A DNA stretch of 64,000 nucleotides from Romeriopsis navalis LEGE 11480 (GCF_015207035.1 NZ_JADEXQ010000001.1:1-64000), one strand, 5' to 3'. Numbered from the stretch's first letter, positions 9,209 through 17,977 are shown. Notes: generated by a model not told the origin, from the sequence alone. A program made the numbers and translations.

Positions 9209-10090
9209 CTATTTTGTGTCGTTGTCCTGCAGGATCAATTGTGCGATCGTCTGAGAATGCGTTTGCAGCAAATCATGTTCCGCGTCGGCCAAAACGGTGA
9301 ATTGACTCGCCGCGATTTTCTGACCATAAGTTTCGCAATGCCAGAGCGGGATGGTGGTATCTTGGCCCCCGGCGATAATGCGGGTAGGAATCGTGATGTG
9401 GTGAATCAATTGCTCAACTGTGTCGATTGCATCTTCAGGCCGCAAGCGATCGACAATGAAAGACTTCGCCACGGGTTGTGCCTGGAGTTCAACCCGCGCT
9501 ATATCGATTTGACGAAAGGCATTAGCTTGGCCGGTGATTTGGGCGATCGGTTTGATTATGGCCATGAGCCAGTCAATCACCGGGGTTTCCCAGAGTAACG
9601 GTTTCATATAGTTGTAGCGCCCCACGAAGCTGTCATCGCGGATGCCGGCGGGGGCAATCAGCGTTAGGCTGGCTGGCTGGCAGAACGCTAAATTAGATTT
9701 GTGACTCGGTTGCCATTGCGTTTTGGCTGCATCCCAGCGTATGCCGGTGGCGGCGATCGCGTAGGCGGCGGCTAACCAGCCGCCGTAGGAGTGACCAGCG
9801 AGATGAAATTCCTTGAGCTGTAACGTACGAATAAATTGGTGGAGAAATTCAATCTGATGCCAAATCGTATATTTCAGTTGGGGTTTGGAGGATGCGCCAA
9901 ACCCGAGTAAATCTAAAGCGATGCATTGATAATGGTTGGCCAAATCGGGATAAAGGGCTTGCCAGTTATCCCCACTGCCCAGAAACCCATGCAGCAAAAT
10001 TAGTGGTGGGCCTGATCCGATGATCTGATACGCGGCGTGGTATTCGCCGATCGGAATGGTTTGGCGCGGCCTGACTGATGGAGAGGACAT
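9209..10090 (-). CDS. Alpha/beta hydrolase
   Basis: Alpha/beta-hydrolase fold enzyme of 293 aa, substrate unknown. The oxyanion-hole motif is LILLHGFLGSGDNW, the nucleophile elbow LAGHSYGGW (catalytic Ser), the probable acid Asp lies in AGGQDTTIPLW and the His in DAEHDLLQTHS. An in-frame start 51 bases upstream exists, but ATG at 10090 overlaps the TAA stop of the GT2 gene as TAATG, a classic coupling arrangement, so I chose it. It is the last gene of the minus-strand cassette that begins at 16831. It could act on an ester or glycoconjugate made by the neighbours, but that is inference. Confidence 0.85.
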   Translation of the reverse strand: MSSPSVRPRQTIPIGEYHAAYQIIGSGPPLILLHGFLGSGDNWQALYPDLANHYQCIALDLLGFGASSKPQLKYTIWHQIEFLHQFIRTLQLKEFHLAGHSYGGWLAAAYAIAATGIRWDAAKTQWQPSHKSNLAFCQPASLTLIAPAGIRDDSFVGRYNYMKPLLWETPVIDWLMAIIKPIAQITGQANAFRQIDIARVELQAQPVAKSFIVDRLRPEDAIDTVEQLIHHITIPTRIIAGGQDTTIPLWHCETYGQKIAASQFTVLADAEHDLLQTHSQTIAQLILQDNDTK

Positions 10091-11310
10091 TAGGATTGCT
10101 CCGGGGCTGCGAGTGGGCGGCCGCGCCAAGTCCAACCCCAACCGGTTTCGGTCTTAATCATGGAGGCGATCGCGATCGCCATTAAGATAATGCCGCCGAG
10201 CCAAGTGAGGCTCCAATAGCGCAGTGGTTGATTAAATTGTCTGGCACTGGAGGCGCGCATGCGGTACTGCTGGATCAAAGCGACAACACTGAGGCCGGCC
10301 ATCAATCCGAATAAGCCGATGATTGGGCTGGAGCGATGCATCAGGCCGCCGATCAGAGTCGTGGATAAACCGATCCAGGGCATGACAAAGACAAGGAAGA
10401 CGGCAAAGGACGAGTAGAAAATCGTGCCGACATTGCGGTTTGCCCCGAGGTAGAAATTCTTTGTCCAGCCTTCCCAGAGTGCGGCGAGATTTTGATACAT
10501 GCGCACCTTGATAATGCCAAGGGCCAGAATATAGCGGAGTTTGAGGCCAGTTTGCTTGATGGCTTTGGCGAGGGCAACATCTTCTACCGGATCAGCGGCA
10601 ATCGCCTCATGGCCACCGATCTTCTGATAAGCGCTTTGCCGAAATAGCATAAATGGGCCGGCTGCAAAGGCAGTTTCCCGATCGTCGGGATTATTCACCC
10701 CATCAAATTCAAACCCGATCGCAATCATCGACATGATTAATGGCTGGACCAACCATTCCGCCAAGCAGCCACAGACAATTTCCGGGGCCAGACTAAGTAG
10801 ATCGCTTTGCTGTTGTTGTGCTTCGGTCAGGGCTGTCGCGATTGCGCGGGGTTCAAGGCGCACATCGGCATCAATGAACAGCCAATACTCTCCTGTGGCT
10901 TGCTGAACGGCTTGGGCACAGGCCCAATTCTTCCCGCGCCAAGTTTCAGTTTGGGGTCGCGGCGGCACGCGGATTACTTGAACCTGCGCATGTTTCTGGG
11001 CGATGGCTTGAGCCAGTTCATGGGTTTCATCCGTCGATTCATCATCGGCGACAATGATCTGAAGCGTCGCATTGTCTGGAAGTTGATTATCGAGCACGGC
11101 TTGGACACAACCCTGAATATTCGCGGCCTCGTTATAAGCCGGAATAATCACCGAGATGCTGGGTAAGCTGGCGGGGATCTGCTCAATTGTTTGCAGTTGG
11201 GGGGCCTTTTCGAGGGATGTGCTGAGGTTCTTCCACCAAATAGAATTCGCGATGAGTGATGCTACCAAGCTGAGACTGACACTGAGCCATACTCCATCTG
11301 CCAAGATCAT
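10090..11310 (-). CDS. Membrane-associated GT2 glycosyltransferase (CruC/CruG/HpnB-like)
   Basis: Inverting family 2 glycosyltransferase, 406 aa. One N-terminal membrane segment (residues about 1-25) precedes the GT-A domain with ISVIIPAYNEAANI, ADDESTD, the DxD-type FIDADVR, an ED motif (PVEDVALAKA) and a Q-x(n)-W motif (QNLAALWEGW). Two or three hydrophobic helices close the protein. This layout resembles cyanobacterial carotenoid glycosyltransferases such as CruG, and HpnB-like proteins, so a lipid acceptor such as a carotenoid or hopanoid is plausible but unproven. ATG at 11310 has AGGA 8 bases upstream; the GTG at 11337 is less likely. It is coupled by TAATG to the hydrolase. Confidence 0.8.
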   Translation of the reverse strand: MILADGVWLSVSLSLVASLIANSIWWKNLSTSLEKAPQLQTIEQIPASLPSISVIIPAYNEAANIQGCVQAVLDNQLPDNATLQIIVADDESTDETHELAQAIAQKHAQVQVIRVPPRPQTETWRGKNWACAQAVQQATGEYWLFIDADVRLEPRAIATALTEAQQQQSDLLSLAPEIVCGCLAEWLVQPLIMSMIAIGFEFDGVNNPDDRETAFAAGPFMLFRQSAYQKIGGHEAIAADPVEDVALAKAIKQTGLKLRYILALGIIKVRMYQNLAALWEGWTKNFYLGANRNVGTIFYSSFAVFLVFVMPWIGLSTTLIGGLMHRSSPIIGLFGLMAGLSVVALIQQYRMRASSARQFNQPLRYWSLTWLGGIILMAIAIASMIKTETGWGWTWRGRPLAAPEQS

Positions 11311-11396
11311 TGCGTTTTTCCTGCCCCGATTCGGCACACTGAAGATTGATTTGCACAGTTGGCCAGCGTCGAGCTGCGCCGGTTCAATTATCGCAA

Positions 11397-12473
11397 TTAA
11401 TCACGGGAATGTTCAGTTGGCTGGACGATATTTGTCGGGGTTTGACTCACCTGGGTTTGCCCCAATTTGGTTTTACCCAGCTGTGCAAACCGTTGCCGCT
11501 GGCGTTCAGCCATCCAGCAGGTGATTTGCCAAACATCGGCCACGGGCTGCTGTGTAAAGGGCAACGTACTCATGTAGTTATCCCAGAGGAATTCCGGTGT
11601 CATGGTCGTTCGAGGCAAGCCACGTAGTTTCTGTGACTGCCAAATCAGATCCCACCACCGTTCATGGGCGATGAGGGCAGCTTGATATTCTGGTGCGCGT
11701 GGTTCACTGACTTGGGCATGTTGGGCAAAGCCAACGCGACTGTGGATGTGGCGGGCGCGACTGGCACAGAGTTGCAAAATTTCCCATTCGCTATCGATCA
11801 GCCGTTCGCAGACAACACACCAATGGCTAAAGTCACAGGTGATTTGCATTTGGGGAAACTGCTGGAGTAAATCGCGGGTAATCCAAGGATTGAACAGCGA
11901 TCGACTCCGATGCGTCTCAAAGCTGATGGTGATGCCGGATTGCTGTTGGAGTTCCAGGGCTTGGCTGAAAAAATCGACGTTTTGCTGCCACGACCAGGCG
12001 TCGTAACCGGTCATTGCTGAGACAAATAGCGCATCCATGGCTGCGGCATACTCAATTGTCCAACGTAAATCATCCAGATGATCTTGAAGGCTGCGCTCCG
12101 GTTTGGGAATCCACCAATTGCCGCTATCGCTTTTATCGCTGCCAGTCGTGGCCTCAGCGATAAAAGCGAGATTATGATCTTGTAATTGCTGTTGCCACTC
12201 GCGCCGGGCTGTAGGGCTGTCAGGAATTGGGCCTTCAATCCCATTAAATCCGGCATCGACAGTTTGCTGGAGGAGGGGCTCAAGCGACTCGGGACCCGAC
12301 CAAATGGAGCGTAGTACTAAGAGTTCGATCGGTTTGCCCCCATCTGCTAGTCGGTATGTTTTGCGACTTGGCGTGCAAGATAGCGGTGGAACTGCCAGAT
12401 GGGCATCTCTAAATGACTCAAAGGGCCGGGTTGATAGGCGGTTGAGTTGAGTCCCCGCTGCACGGAAGTACAC
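11397..12473 (-). CDS. TIM-barrel sugar isomerase/AP-endonuclease-2-like protein
   Basis: Member of the xylose isomerase-like TIM-barrel superfamily (AP endonuclease family 2 fold), probably a metal-dependent isomerase, epimerase or lyase acting on a small polyol-like substrate. Barrel landmarks: KPIELLVLRSIW (strand 1), ISFETHRSR (metal-binding Glu), ITCDFSHWCV (Asp/His) and ARHIHSRVGF (His/Arg). The start is a problem. The only canonical in-frame start is GTG at 12473, which overlaps the Rieske gene by 127 bases and would add about 45 residues lacking barrel features. The barrel itself begins around 12340, where I find no ATG, GTG or TTG. Re-initiation at a rare codon near the Rieske stop is possible. 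It is tightly linked to the Rieske gene. Confidence 0.75.
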   Translation of the reverse strand: MYFRAAGTQLNRLSTRPFESFRDAHLAVPPLSCTPSRKTYRLADGGKPIELLVLRSIWSGPESLEPLLQQTVDAGFNGIEGPIPDSPTARREWQQQLQDHNLAFIAEATTGSDKSDSGNWWIPKPERSLQDHLDDLRWTIEYAAAMDALFVSAMTGYDAWSWQQNVDFFSQALELQQQSGITISFETHRSRSLFNPWITRDLLQQFPQMQITCDFSHWCVVCERLIDSEWEILQLCASRARHIHSRVGFAQHAQVSEPRAPEYQAALIAHERWWDLIWQSQKLRGLPRTTMTPEFLWDNYMSTLPFTQQPVADVWQITCWMAERQRQRFAQLGKTKLGQTQVSQTPTNIVQPTEHSRD

Positions 12474-13609
12474 ATCTCCATATCTTCAAGGTGAAACTCC
12501 TTCAAAGCATCTATCTCGCGGTTGAGTTTGGTTTCAAACTCGGGAATTTCGCGACTTTCTGGTCGAACGAGTAACATCGTGCGGAGTGTCATTTTGCCCG
12601 GGCCTTCTGGTTGGAGAAAATACCAGTACACACGATCGGCACCGATAAAGAGCAAGAAGTAAGGCTCGCCGAGGTAAACGGTATATTCGTGGTTATCCGA
12701 TTTGAGCAAGTCGGGTGAGGGGATAAATGTATTAAGCGATTCGCCCGACTCGAATTTATCGATCAGATGTTTGGCTAAGGGTAAATGGCAGACAATGTAG
12801 TTGGGGGTTTCGGGTTCCGTCCAAGTGCCGCTGGCGGGCAGCATTGGTTCAAGGGTTTTATGGTGGGAGCCCATGTGGTGATAGCCTTCCATAAAGTTCT
12901 CGACCAATACTTTCCAGTTAAACTGGCAGTCCCACTGGATATCCGCGACGACTTCGAGTTCGTCCATGTGCCAGCGTTTGAGATGTGGTGTCAAACCGGC
13001 ATAGTGTGTGGCGATCGGTTCAAGGTCGGGATCAAATGTGACAAATACAAATCCTTCCCAGAGTTCGGTGCGGAAGGTATGGAGTTTGACCCCTTCGGTC
13101 TGGCAGAGGGGGCTGTTTTGCATCTCGGGGGCGCCCAGCATTTGACCTTCGAGGCCAAAGCTCCAGCGGTGATACGGGCATAGGAAGCTTTTGCGATTGC
13201 CCGTTGTCGGTGCCCCAAAATCCGGCGGCATTAGGTCCATGGCCCGATGGGGACAAATGCGCGATAAAACTTGGACTTGCTGATCGTGATTGCGGACCAT
13301 CATCATCGGCTCTTCGAGTAAGTCGAAGTTCACGTAGTCGCCGATATTCGGGACCTGAGAAACATGTCCGACGCACAGCCATTGTGTTTTCAGGATGTGC
13401 TCAACTTCCCAGTCGTAAAACTCCTGGTTGGTATAGGCTCCAGCATTCATGGCGATCGCCAATTCGAGTGGCCGCGCTGCAGTATCACAAATTGCTTGAT
13501 GAATTTGCTGGAGTTGCGAAACGGCTGTGGCTGTGGCGTTCGCTCCAGAGGATCGTACTGGAGTACCAGCCGGTGATTTTTCGCTTTGATACTGCATCAC
13601 TTTGTTCAT
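12347..13609 (-). CDS. Rieske non-heme iron oxygenase, alpha subunit
   Basis: Terminal oxygenase of the Rieske type, which uses a [2Fe-2S] cluster and mononuclear iron to hydroxylate or demethylate a small organic substrate with O2. The product is 420 aa. The Rieske ligands are C119-P-H121 (RICPHRAMDL) and C144-P-Y-H147 (LCPYHRWSFG). The catalytic iron motif is NFMEGYHHMGSHH near the middle (Glu in place of the usual bridging Asp, then two His), with LEDMEMCTSVQRG near the end, as in this family. No ferredoxin or reductase gene is adjacent. ATG at 13609, with ATG 12 bases on as an alternative. It lies between the ABC importer genes and the TIM-barrel gene; the substrate is unknown. Confidence 0.9.
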   Translation of the reverse strand: MNKVMQYQSEKSPAGTPVRSSGANATATAVSQLQQIHQAICDTAARPLELAIAMNAGAYTNQEFYDWEVEHILKTQWLCVGHVSQVPNIGDYVNFDLLEEPMMMVRNHDQQVQVLSRICPHRAMDLMPPDFGAPTTGNRKSFLCPYHRWSFGLEGQMLGAPEMQNSPLCQTEGVKLHTFRTELWEGFVFVTFDPDLEPIATHYAGLTPHLKRWHMDELEVVADIQWDCQFNWKVLVENFMEGYHHMGSHHKTLEPMLPASGTWTEPETPNYIVCHLPLAKHLIDKFESGESLNTFIPSPDLLKSDNHEYTVYLGEPYFLLFIGADRVYWYFLQPEGPGKMTLRTMLLVRPESREIPEFETKLNREIDALKEFHLEDMEMCTSVQRGLNSTAYQPGPLSHLEMPIWQFHRYLARQVAKHTD

Positions 13610-13813
13610 ATCGGTGGAATTGGCAAGGATTCACGGTTTTCCGGGTCACGCTGTCGCTGCATGGGGCGCGGCAGTGAGGGCGGCAATCGCACTGGATCAT
13701 ATCGTCATGAATTGATCTGGCGGATGACGCTGGGGCAATGTATCCGCAGGCTGAAGTTATGGATTCTTCGCTCCTAAGATGCCCATTTTGGGTGCAGAAT
13801 TATCGCTTACCGA

Positions 13814-13887
13814 AATGGCATGCTCTTTGACTCAAGAACATGCCATTGTGATCGGCCACTCCCCATGGGGGCATTGGCATAGTGGGC
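13814..13887. repeat. Two intercistronic hairpins
   Basis: Hairpin 1: AATGGCATG (13814-13822) pairs with CATGCCATT (13839-13847). Hairpin 2: GGCCACT (13854-13860) pairs with AGTGGGC (13881-13887) with one mismatch and encloses CCCCATGGGG. They fill the 296-base gap between the permease and Rieske genes. No U-run follows, so RNA processing or partial termination is as likely as a true terminator. Confidence 0.45.
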
Positions 13888-13905
13888 GTTGGAACATGAA
13901 TATTT

Positions 13906-14742
13906 TTAATGTCGTGCTTGATCCGCCCAAGGTGTAAGTTTTTGTGAAATCCACTTGAGCCCATAGTCAAGAACTAAGCCAATCACCCCAATCACTGCGA
14001 TGCAGAACAAAACTTTTTCCGTTTGCAAAAATCTTTGGGCCTGGATAATTCTTACCCCGAGGCCATTTTGGGCCGCCACTAATTCAGCAATGACGAGAAA
14101 ATTCCAGGCACCGGAAATGTTCACCCGCAAAGTATCGAGGACGCTCGGAAATGTCGCCGGTAAAATTACACGCTGTAGAATATCCCGACGATTTCCCCCC
14201 AGGGTATAGGCGACATTAATCATGTCGTTGGGAATAAACTTCACCGCATCGGCGACCATGATGGCGTTATAGAGTACGACCCCGAGGGTAATGATCGTGA
14301 TTTTGGAGGCTTCACCTAAGCCGGCCCAAATTACGATCAATGGCACAAATGCTGTGACTGGCATGTAGCGTACCAGCCCCACCACTGGCGCAAATAGATT
14401 TTCCATGCTGCTGAATGTCCCCATGGCGATGCCCATCGGGACACCAATCAGACCGGCGACGGCGAAGCCTCCCAGGACGCGGGTGCAGCTGACGAGAATG
14501 TCGTACCACAGATTATTTTCCACAAACATCGTAATGCCGGCTTGGATGACGGCAGTGGGTGTTGGCAGAAATAGGGGTGGCACGGCCCGGGTGTAGCTTA
14601 AGGCAATCCACAATAACAGCGGCAACCCCAGGGAAATACTGAAAATCAGGAGTGCTAAGGATTTGGGAAAGCTTTGGCGGATGCTCCAAAAGGTGGATGG
14701 CCGTAGGTATGTGTGCGATCGGGAGGTTAGTTCTTCAGCCAT
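13906..14742 (-). CDS. ABC transporter permease, NitT/TauT type
   Basis: Membrane subunit of an importer of the nitrate/taurine/sulfonate family (SsuC/TauC/NrtB-like), 278 aa with about six membrane segments. The binding-protein-dependent transport domain has the EAA loop AYTLGGNRRDILQRVILP, which docks the ATPase. The reading frame extends upstream to 14868, but the family-like start is ATG at 14742 (MAEELTSRS), and the extension has no features. It follows the binding-protein gene with a gap of about 190 bases. Confidence 0.9.
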   Translation of the reverse strand: MAEELTSRSHTYLRPSTFWSIRQSFPKSLALLIFSISLGLPLLLWIALSYTRAVPPLFLPTPTAVIQAGITMFVENNLWYDILVSCTRVLGGFAVAGLIGVPMGIAMGTFSSMENLFAPVVGLVRYMPVTAFVPLIVIWAGLGEASKITIITLGVVLYNAIMVADAVKFIPNDMINVAYTLGGNRRDILQRVILPATFPSVLDTLRVNISGAWNFLVIAELVAAQNGLGVRIIQAQRFLQTEKVLFCIAVIGVIGLVLDYGLKWISQKLTPWADQARH

Positions 14743-14934
14743 GGGATTCAGGGTTGTTCGCTTAATTGACAGGGATATTGCTGTGAGTCGACCACAAAGA
14801 AGTTTGGCGTAATTGTGACCAGCAATATATTTTTGTGCGGTGTCTAAATACGAGAACAGCACCTTCATGGGGTGACGAAGATGCTGTTCGATCGCAATTA
14901 TTACCGTGAAGTTGAGTGGGTTAATTGTGGCGGG

Positions 14935-15936
14935 TTAAAGTGCTTTGATCAAGGATTCATCCGCAAAGGTTGTAATGTCAATCACCTTATCTGACACTTT
15001 GAAGTCGTAGGCCGCTTTTGCTGTTAGCTCTAGGTTGCCCATAATGTTTTGGGGGTTATCAGGATTGAAGGCAATCGTTTTATTGGCCTCAATATCAAAG
15101 ACTTTCACCAAGGCTTTTTGCTCTTTGACTTCATCCGGGGTCACGCCGAGCTTGCTGCCAACAATTTTGAGGGCTTCCGCATCGTCGGCCAGCAGCAACT
15201 TAACGCCCTTATCAACGGCTTTTAAATACTTCTCCAAATCGGCTTTACGCGATTTGATCAGGTCTTCACGCACAACCAGAACATCCGCAATCAGGTTGGT
15301 TCCTTCACTGGAGAAGATGACTGAGCCGCCGCCTTCTTTTGCCGCTTTGCGGAGATAGGGCTCAAAGCTCACAGCCGCATCCACCTGCTTTGCGGCAAAA
15401 GCTGTAGCCGCCGCATCAGCGGTCATATTCTTGAGGGTGATATCTTTCTCGGTCAGACCGCCTTGCTTAAGATAGGCTCGCAAGAATAACTTGGTAAATA
15501 AGATATCTTCACGTGCGACTGTTTTACCTTTGAGATCGGCGGCGGAATTAATGTCGCGGCCGATGATCCCGTCGCCACCATTCGAGTAGTCAGCGGTGTA
15601 GATAATCTTTGCCGTTGGTTCTTTTGCGGCGACTTGGACGGCATCACCTGATGTAATCCAAGCGATATCAATCTTCTTCGATAGGAAGGCCGCAATTTGA
15701 TCACTGCTGCTTTGGAAGGCAACATCCTGAATATTTAGGCCCTGCTCCTTGAAAAAGCCTTTGGCGACCCCGATGTATTGACCGGAGTACCCCACCCAAG
15801 GGAGTGTGGCAATCGCGATCGGTGCTGACTGATTGCTGCCTTGACCAGAACAGGCAACGGTCAGAAACAATGTGGCTGTGGCTAGTGCTACAACTGACAA
15901 AAGAGACGCAAACTTGCGTCGCAGTAACCTAAACAT
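14935..15936 (-). CDS. ABC transporter substrate-binding lipoprotein, NitT/TauT type
   Basis: Periplasmic solute-binding lipoprotein of 333 aa. The signal peptide ends in a lipobox (FLTVACSGQ; Cys near 29). The mature part begins IAIATLPWVGYSGQYIGVA, typical of NMT1/SsuA-like proteins, and contains DIAWITSGDAV and VDAAVSFEPYL, which line the cleft in relatives. Ligands of this superfamily include sulfonates, nitrate, bicarbonate, pyrimidine precursors and guanidine-like compounds, and the ligand here cannot be read from sequence. It sits between the ATPase and permease genes. Confidence 0.9.
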   Translation of the reverse strand: MFRLLRRKFASLLSVVALATATLFLTVACSGQGSNQSAPIAIATLPWVGYSGQYIGVAKGFFKEQGLNIQDVAFQSSSDQIAAFLSKKIDIAWITSGDAVQVAAKEPTAKIIYTADYSNGGDGIIGRDINSAADLKGKTVAREDILFTKLFLRAYLKQGGLTEKDITLKNMTADAAATAFAAKQVDAAVSFEPYLRKAAKEGGGSVIFSSEGTNLIADVLVVREDLIKSRKADLEKYLKAVDKGVKLLLADDAEALKIVGSKLGVTPDEVKEQKALVKVFDIEANKTIAFNPDNPQNIMGNLELTAKAAYDFKVSDKVIDITTFADESLIKAL

Positions 15937-16009
15937 ATTTCAGTGAATCCAACGAGAAAGAAAGAACAGGATTTAGCTGCTTGAGCTAAGGTAGACAGGC
16001 CATGAAATT

Positions 16010-16831
16010 CTACTCGCGTAGTGCCTGTAGAACTTGACGTTTGATATCGACAAATTCCGGTGAAAGTTTGATGTCCAAGGCTCGTTCTGTTGGCAAATCA
16101 ATTGTCATGTCCCGAGCAATTCGACCAGGGTGTGCTTGCATGACATACATGCGCTGCGATAAATAAATCGCTTCTTCAACATCATGGGTAATCATCAAAA
16201 TTGTCACATGAGTTTGTTCCCATAGGCGCAACAAAAACTGCTGCAATTGTTCCTTGGTTTGGGCATCGAGCGCACCGAAGGGTTCATCCATCAGCAAAAT
16301 CGCTGGTTCATTGGCGATCGCCCGGGCAATCGCCACGCGCTGTTTCATCCCCCCGGATAATGCCTTGGGATAAGCGTCGGCAAATTGCGTTAGCCCAACG
16401 ACTTCGAGAAAATGGAAAACACGTTCGCGCTGCACCGCTTTCGGGAGTTTGCGCAGAGATAGGCCAAAGGCGACATTTTGGGCCACTGTCAGCCATGGAT
16501 AGAGCGTATACCCCTGAAAGACCATGCCTCGATCCGAACCGGGGCGACCCGTTACACAGATTTGGTCAACTAAAACTTCACCGCGTGTTGGTGGTAGTAA
16601 CCCCGCAATAATATTGAGCAGAGTGGATTTACCACAGCCCGAAGCCCCCACTAAACAAACGAGTTCACGGGGTTGAATGTGCAGATTGATGTTGTCAAAA
16701 ACGGATGTGACTTTACCCTGACTTGTATATTCCTTGCTGAGGGATTTCACGGCCAGTTTGGCGCTACGAAAAGCCTCACTGGCAGAATCTTGATAGCGGA
16801 AAGTTTTCGGTTGCCGATCAATCTGTTGCAT
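16010..16831 (-). CDS. ABC transporter ATP-binding protein, NitT/TauT type
   Basis: ATPase subunit of the importer, 273 aa. Walker A is GASGCGKST, the Q-loop is followed by TLYPWLTVAQN, the signature is LSGGMKQR, Walker B is ILLMDEPFGALD and the switch His is in MITHDVEEA. The frame is open to 16972, but ATG at 16831 (MQQIDRQPK) gives the usual family length; the 47 upstream codons look non-coding. As first gene it heads the minus-strand cassette running to 9209. Confidence 0.92.
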   Translation of the reverse strand: MQQIDRQPKTFRYQDSASEAFRSAKLAVKSLSKEYTSQGKVTSVFDNINLHIQPRELVCLVGASGCGKSTLLNIIAGLLPPTRGEVLVDQICVTGRPGSDRGMVFQGYTLYPWLTVAQNVAFGLSLRKLPKAVQRERVFHFLEVVGLTQFADAYPKALSGGMKQRVAIARAIANEPAILLMDEPFGALDAQTKEQLQQFLLRLWEQTHVTILMITHDVEEAIYLSQRMYVMQAHPGRIARDMTIDLPTERALDIKLSPEFVDIKRQVLQALRE

Positions 16832-17381
16832 CTTCCTAACGGGTTGTTTTTCGGTGAGCCATATCTGGATATATAATGGGCGATTTCGGGATGAACATAA
16901 TTTGTCAACCAGTTGGAGCTCAAGGGGCAAGAGCCTCATATGACGCCTGACTGAATCCCATAATCGGGGCAATTTCTGGGCTGGAGCGACGCCGGACTTG
17001 GGTAACTATGTGAGCCATGTCACCACAATCTACCTACAAGTATTCCCGAGATTCTCTCAATGTATACGAAATAAATTGGGGGATTATTTGTATACGCGAT
17101 CGGCCTCACTCGGATGTTAAATCGGGTGATGAGCGAATTTTGATTTTGGATGGAGATACCGAAGCTGCGGTTGATGGTGTACCAACACAGCTAAGTTCAC
17201 AACAAACAGGTTTAGAGCATCTATAGGCAATTAGATTATCAGTCAGGGGCCAAATTACCAACCATTTTCCGTAGCTTTGATCTGGCTAAATTGTGGTGAC
17301 TTAGTTGTGATTGCACCATAAACTTGGCGCAGGCGCGGGTCAAGCGGTTGGCTGCATTAGTTGGAAAACAACTTTAAACAG
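16832..17381. other. Upstream region of the ABC-Rieske cassette
   Basis: Non-coding and expected to hold the cassette promoter on the minus strand. A TTGACA-like box and a TATATA run are visible near 16870-16905 but are too far apart for a standard promoter. An inverted repeat lies at 17062-17095. I looked for a guanidine-I (ykkC) aptamer and did not find its conserved segments. The plus-strand frame 17017-17226 appears to be chance. Confidence 0.4.
17062..17095. promoter_or_regulatory. Inverted repeat GTATAC-(G)-AAATAA / TTATTT-GTATAC
   Basis: Two 12-base arms, with one extra G in the left arm, are separated by 9 bases. It lies about 230 bases upstream of the ABC ATPase start. Its symmetry suggests a regulator-binding site or a hairpin; the partner is unknown. 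Confidence 0.35.
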
Positions 17382-17439
17382 AAAAAACTCAAATTAGACG
17401 GCTTGCCACAAAAGACGTGCGGTCTAATTTGAGTTTTTT
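17382..17439 (-). terminator. Terminator downstream of the DUF2996 gene
   Basis: An 18-bp perfect stem (AAAAAACTCAAATTAGAC with its complement) around a 22-base loop. It lies 67 bases beyond the stop at 17507 and has A/T runs on both outer flanks, so it could end transcription on either strand. Confidence 0.7.
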
Positions 17440-17506
17440 AGAATGGCTATGCCTTGAGATAGATTTATGGAAATTTTTCAGCGTAAAGCCAGCTGAATCA
17501 ACTGAC

Positions 17507-17977
17507 TTAGTTGCGATTGAGCCATTTCTGGCTGTTTAGCCGTTGCAGGACGCCAGATACGAGTAAATTTAGGGACATGCGACGTTCATCAATCCGGAAC
17601 GATTCCATGGTGCTGGGTTGGACGCCGCCTAAGCTGTAGGAAAATCCTCGTTGACCCTGCAGTTCGCCGTCGAAGAAGTAGACATTAAATTGATGGGTTT
17701 GGGCGTCCGCTTCCCACTGGCCGACGATTTGCCAACAGTCTGGGGACGCTTGATAACCCCGGACGGCAATTTTTCTTGTCTCGAACTTAAGATCGAGGCC
17801 CGCAATACCCTGCTCTTCGAGCTTTTGAATGAGCAGCGGCAGACAGTCTTGAGCCATGAACTCTGGGAGTGGCTTACTCTCAACTGCGGGAGGCTTGGCT
17901 TTTTTTGCGGCGGCCGAGGCGGGTTTGGCGTCGGCTTTATTGTCTGTCGCTGGGGCTGGTTTTTTCTCGTCTGCCAT
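17507..17977 (-). CDS. DUF2996 family protein
   Basis: Cyanobacterial conserved protein of 156 aa. The first 35 residues are a Lys/Ala/Pro-rich linker (KPASAAAKKAKPP). The DUF2996-like domain starts at PLPEFMAQDCLPLL and contains LDLKFETRKIAVRG, QIVGQWE and FNVYFFDGELQGQRGFS. It is probably cytosolic and soluble; no membrane segment is present. The family occurs in oxygenic phototrophs and its biochemical role is not known to me. ATG start at 17977. It diverges from the hydrolase gene at 18110. Confidence 0.85.
   Translation of the reverse strand: MADEKKPAPATDNKADAKPASAAAKKAKPPAVESKPLPEFMAQDCLPLLIQKLEEQGIAGLDLKFETRKIAVRGYQASPDCWQIVGQWEADAQTHQFNVYFFDGELQGQRGFSYSLGGVQPSTMESFRIDERRMSLNLLVSGVLQRLNSQKWLNRN

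Noticed and set aside
16832-17100. Possible guanidine-I or other riboswitch before the ABC cassette
   Set aside because: The conserved ykkC segments were looked for on the minus strand and not found.
17017-17226. 69-codon plus-strand frame
   Set aside because: It spans the inverted repeat at 17062-17095 and shows no protein features or ribosome-binding site.
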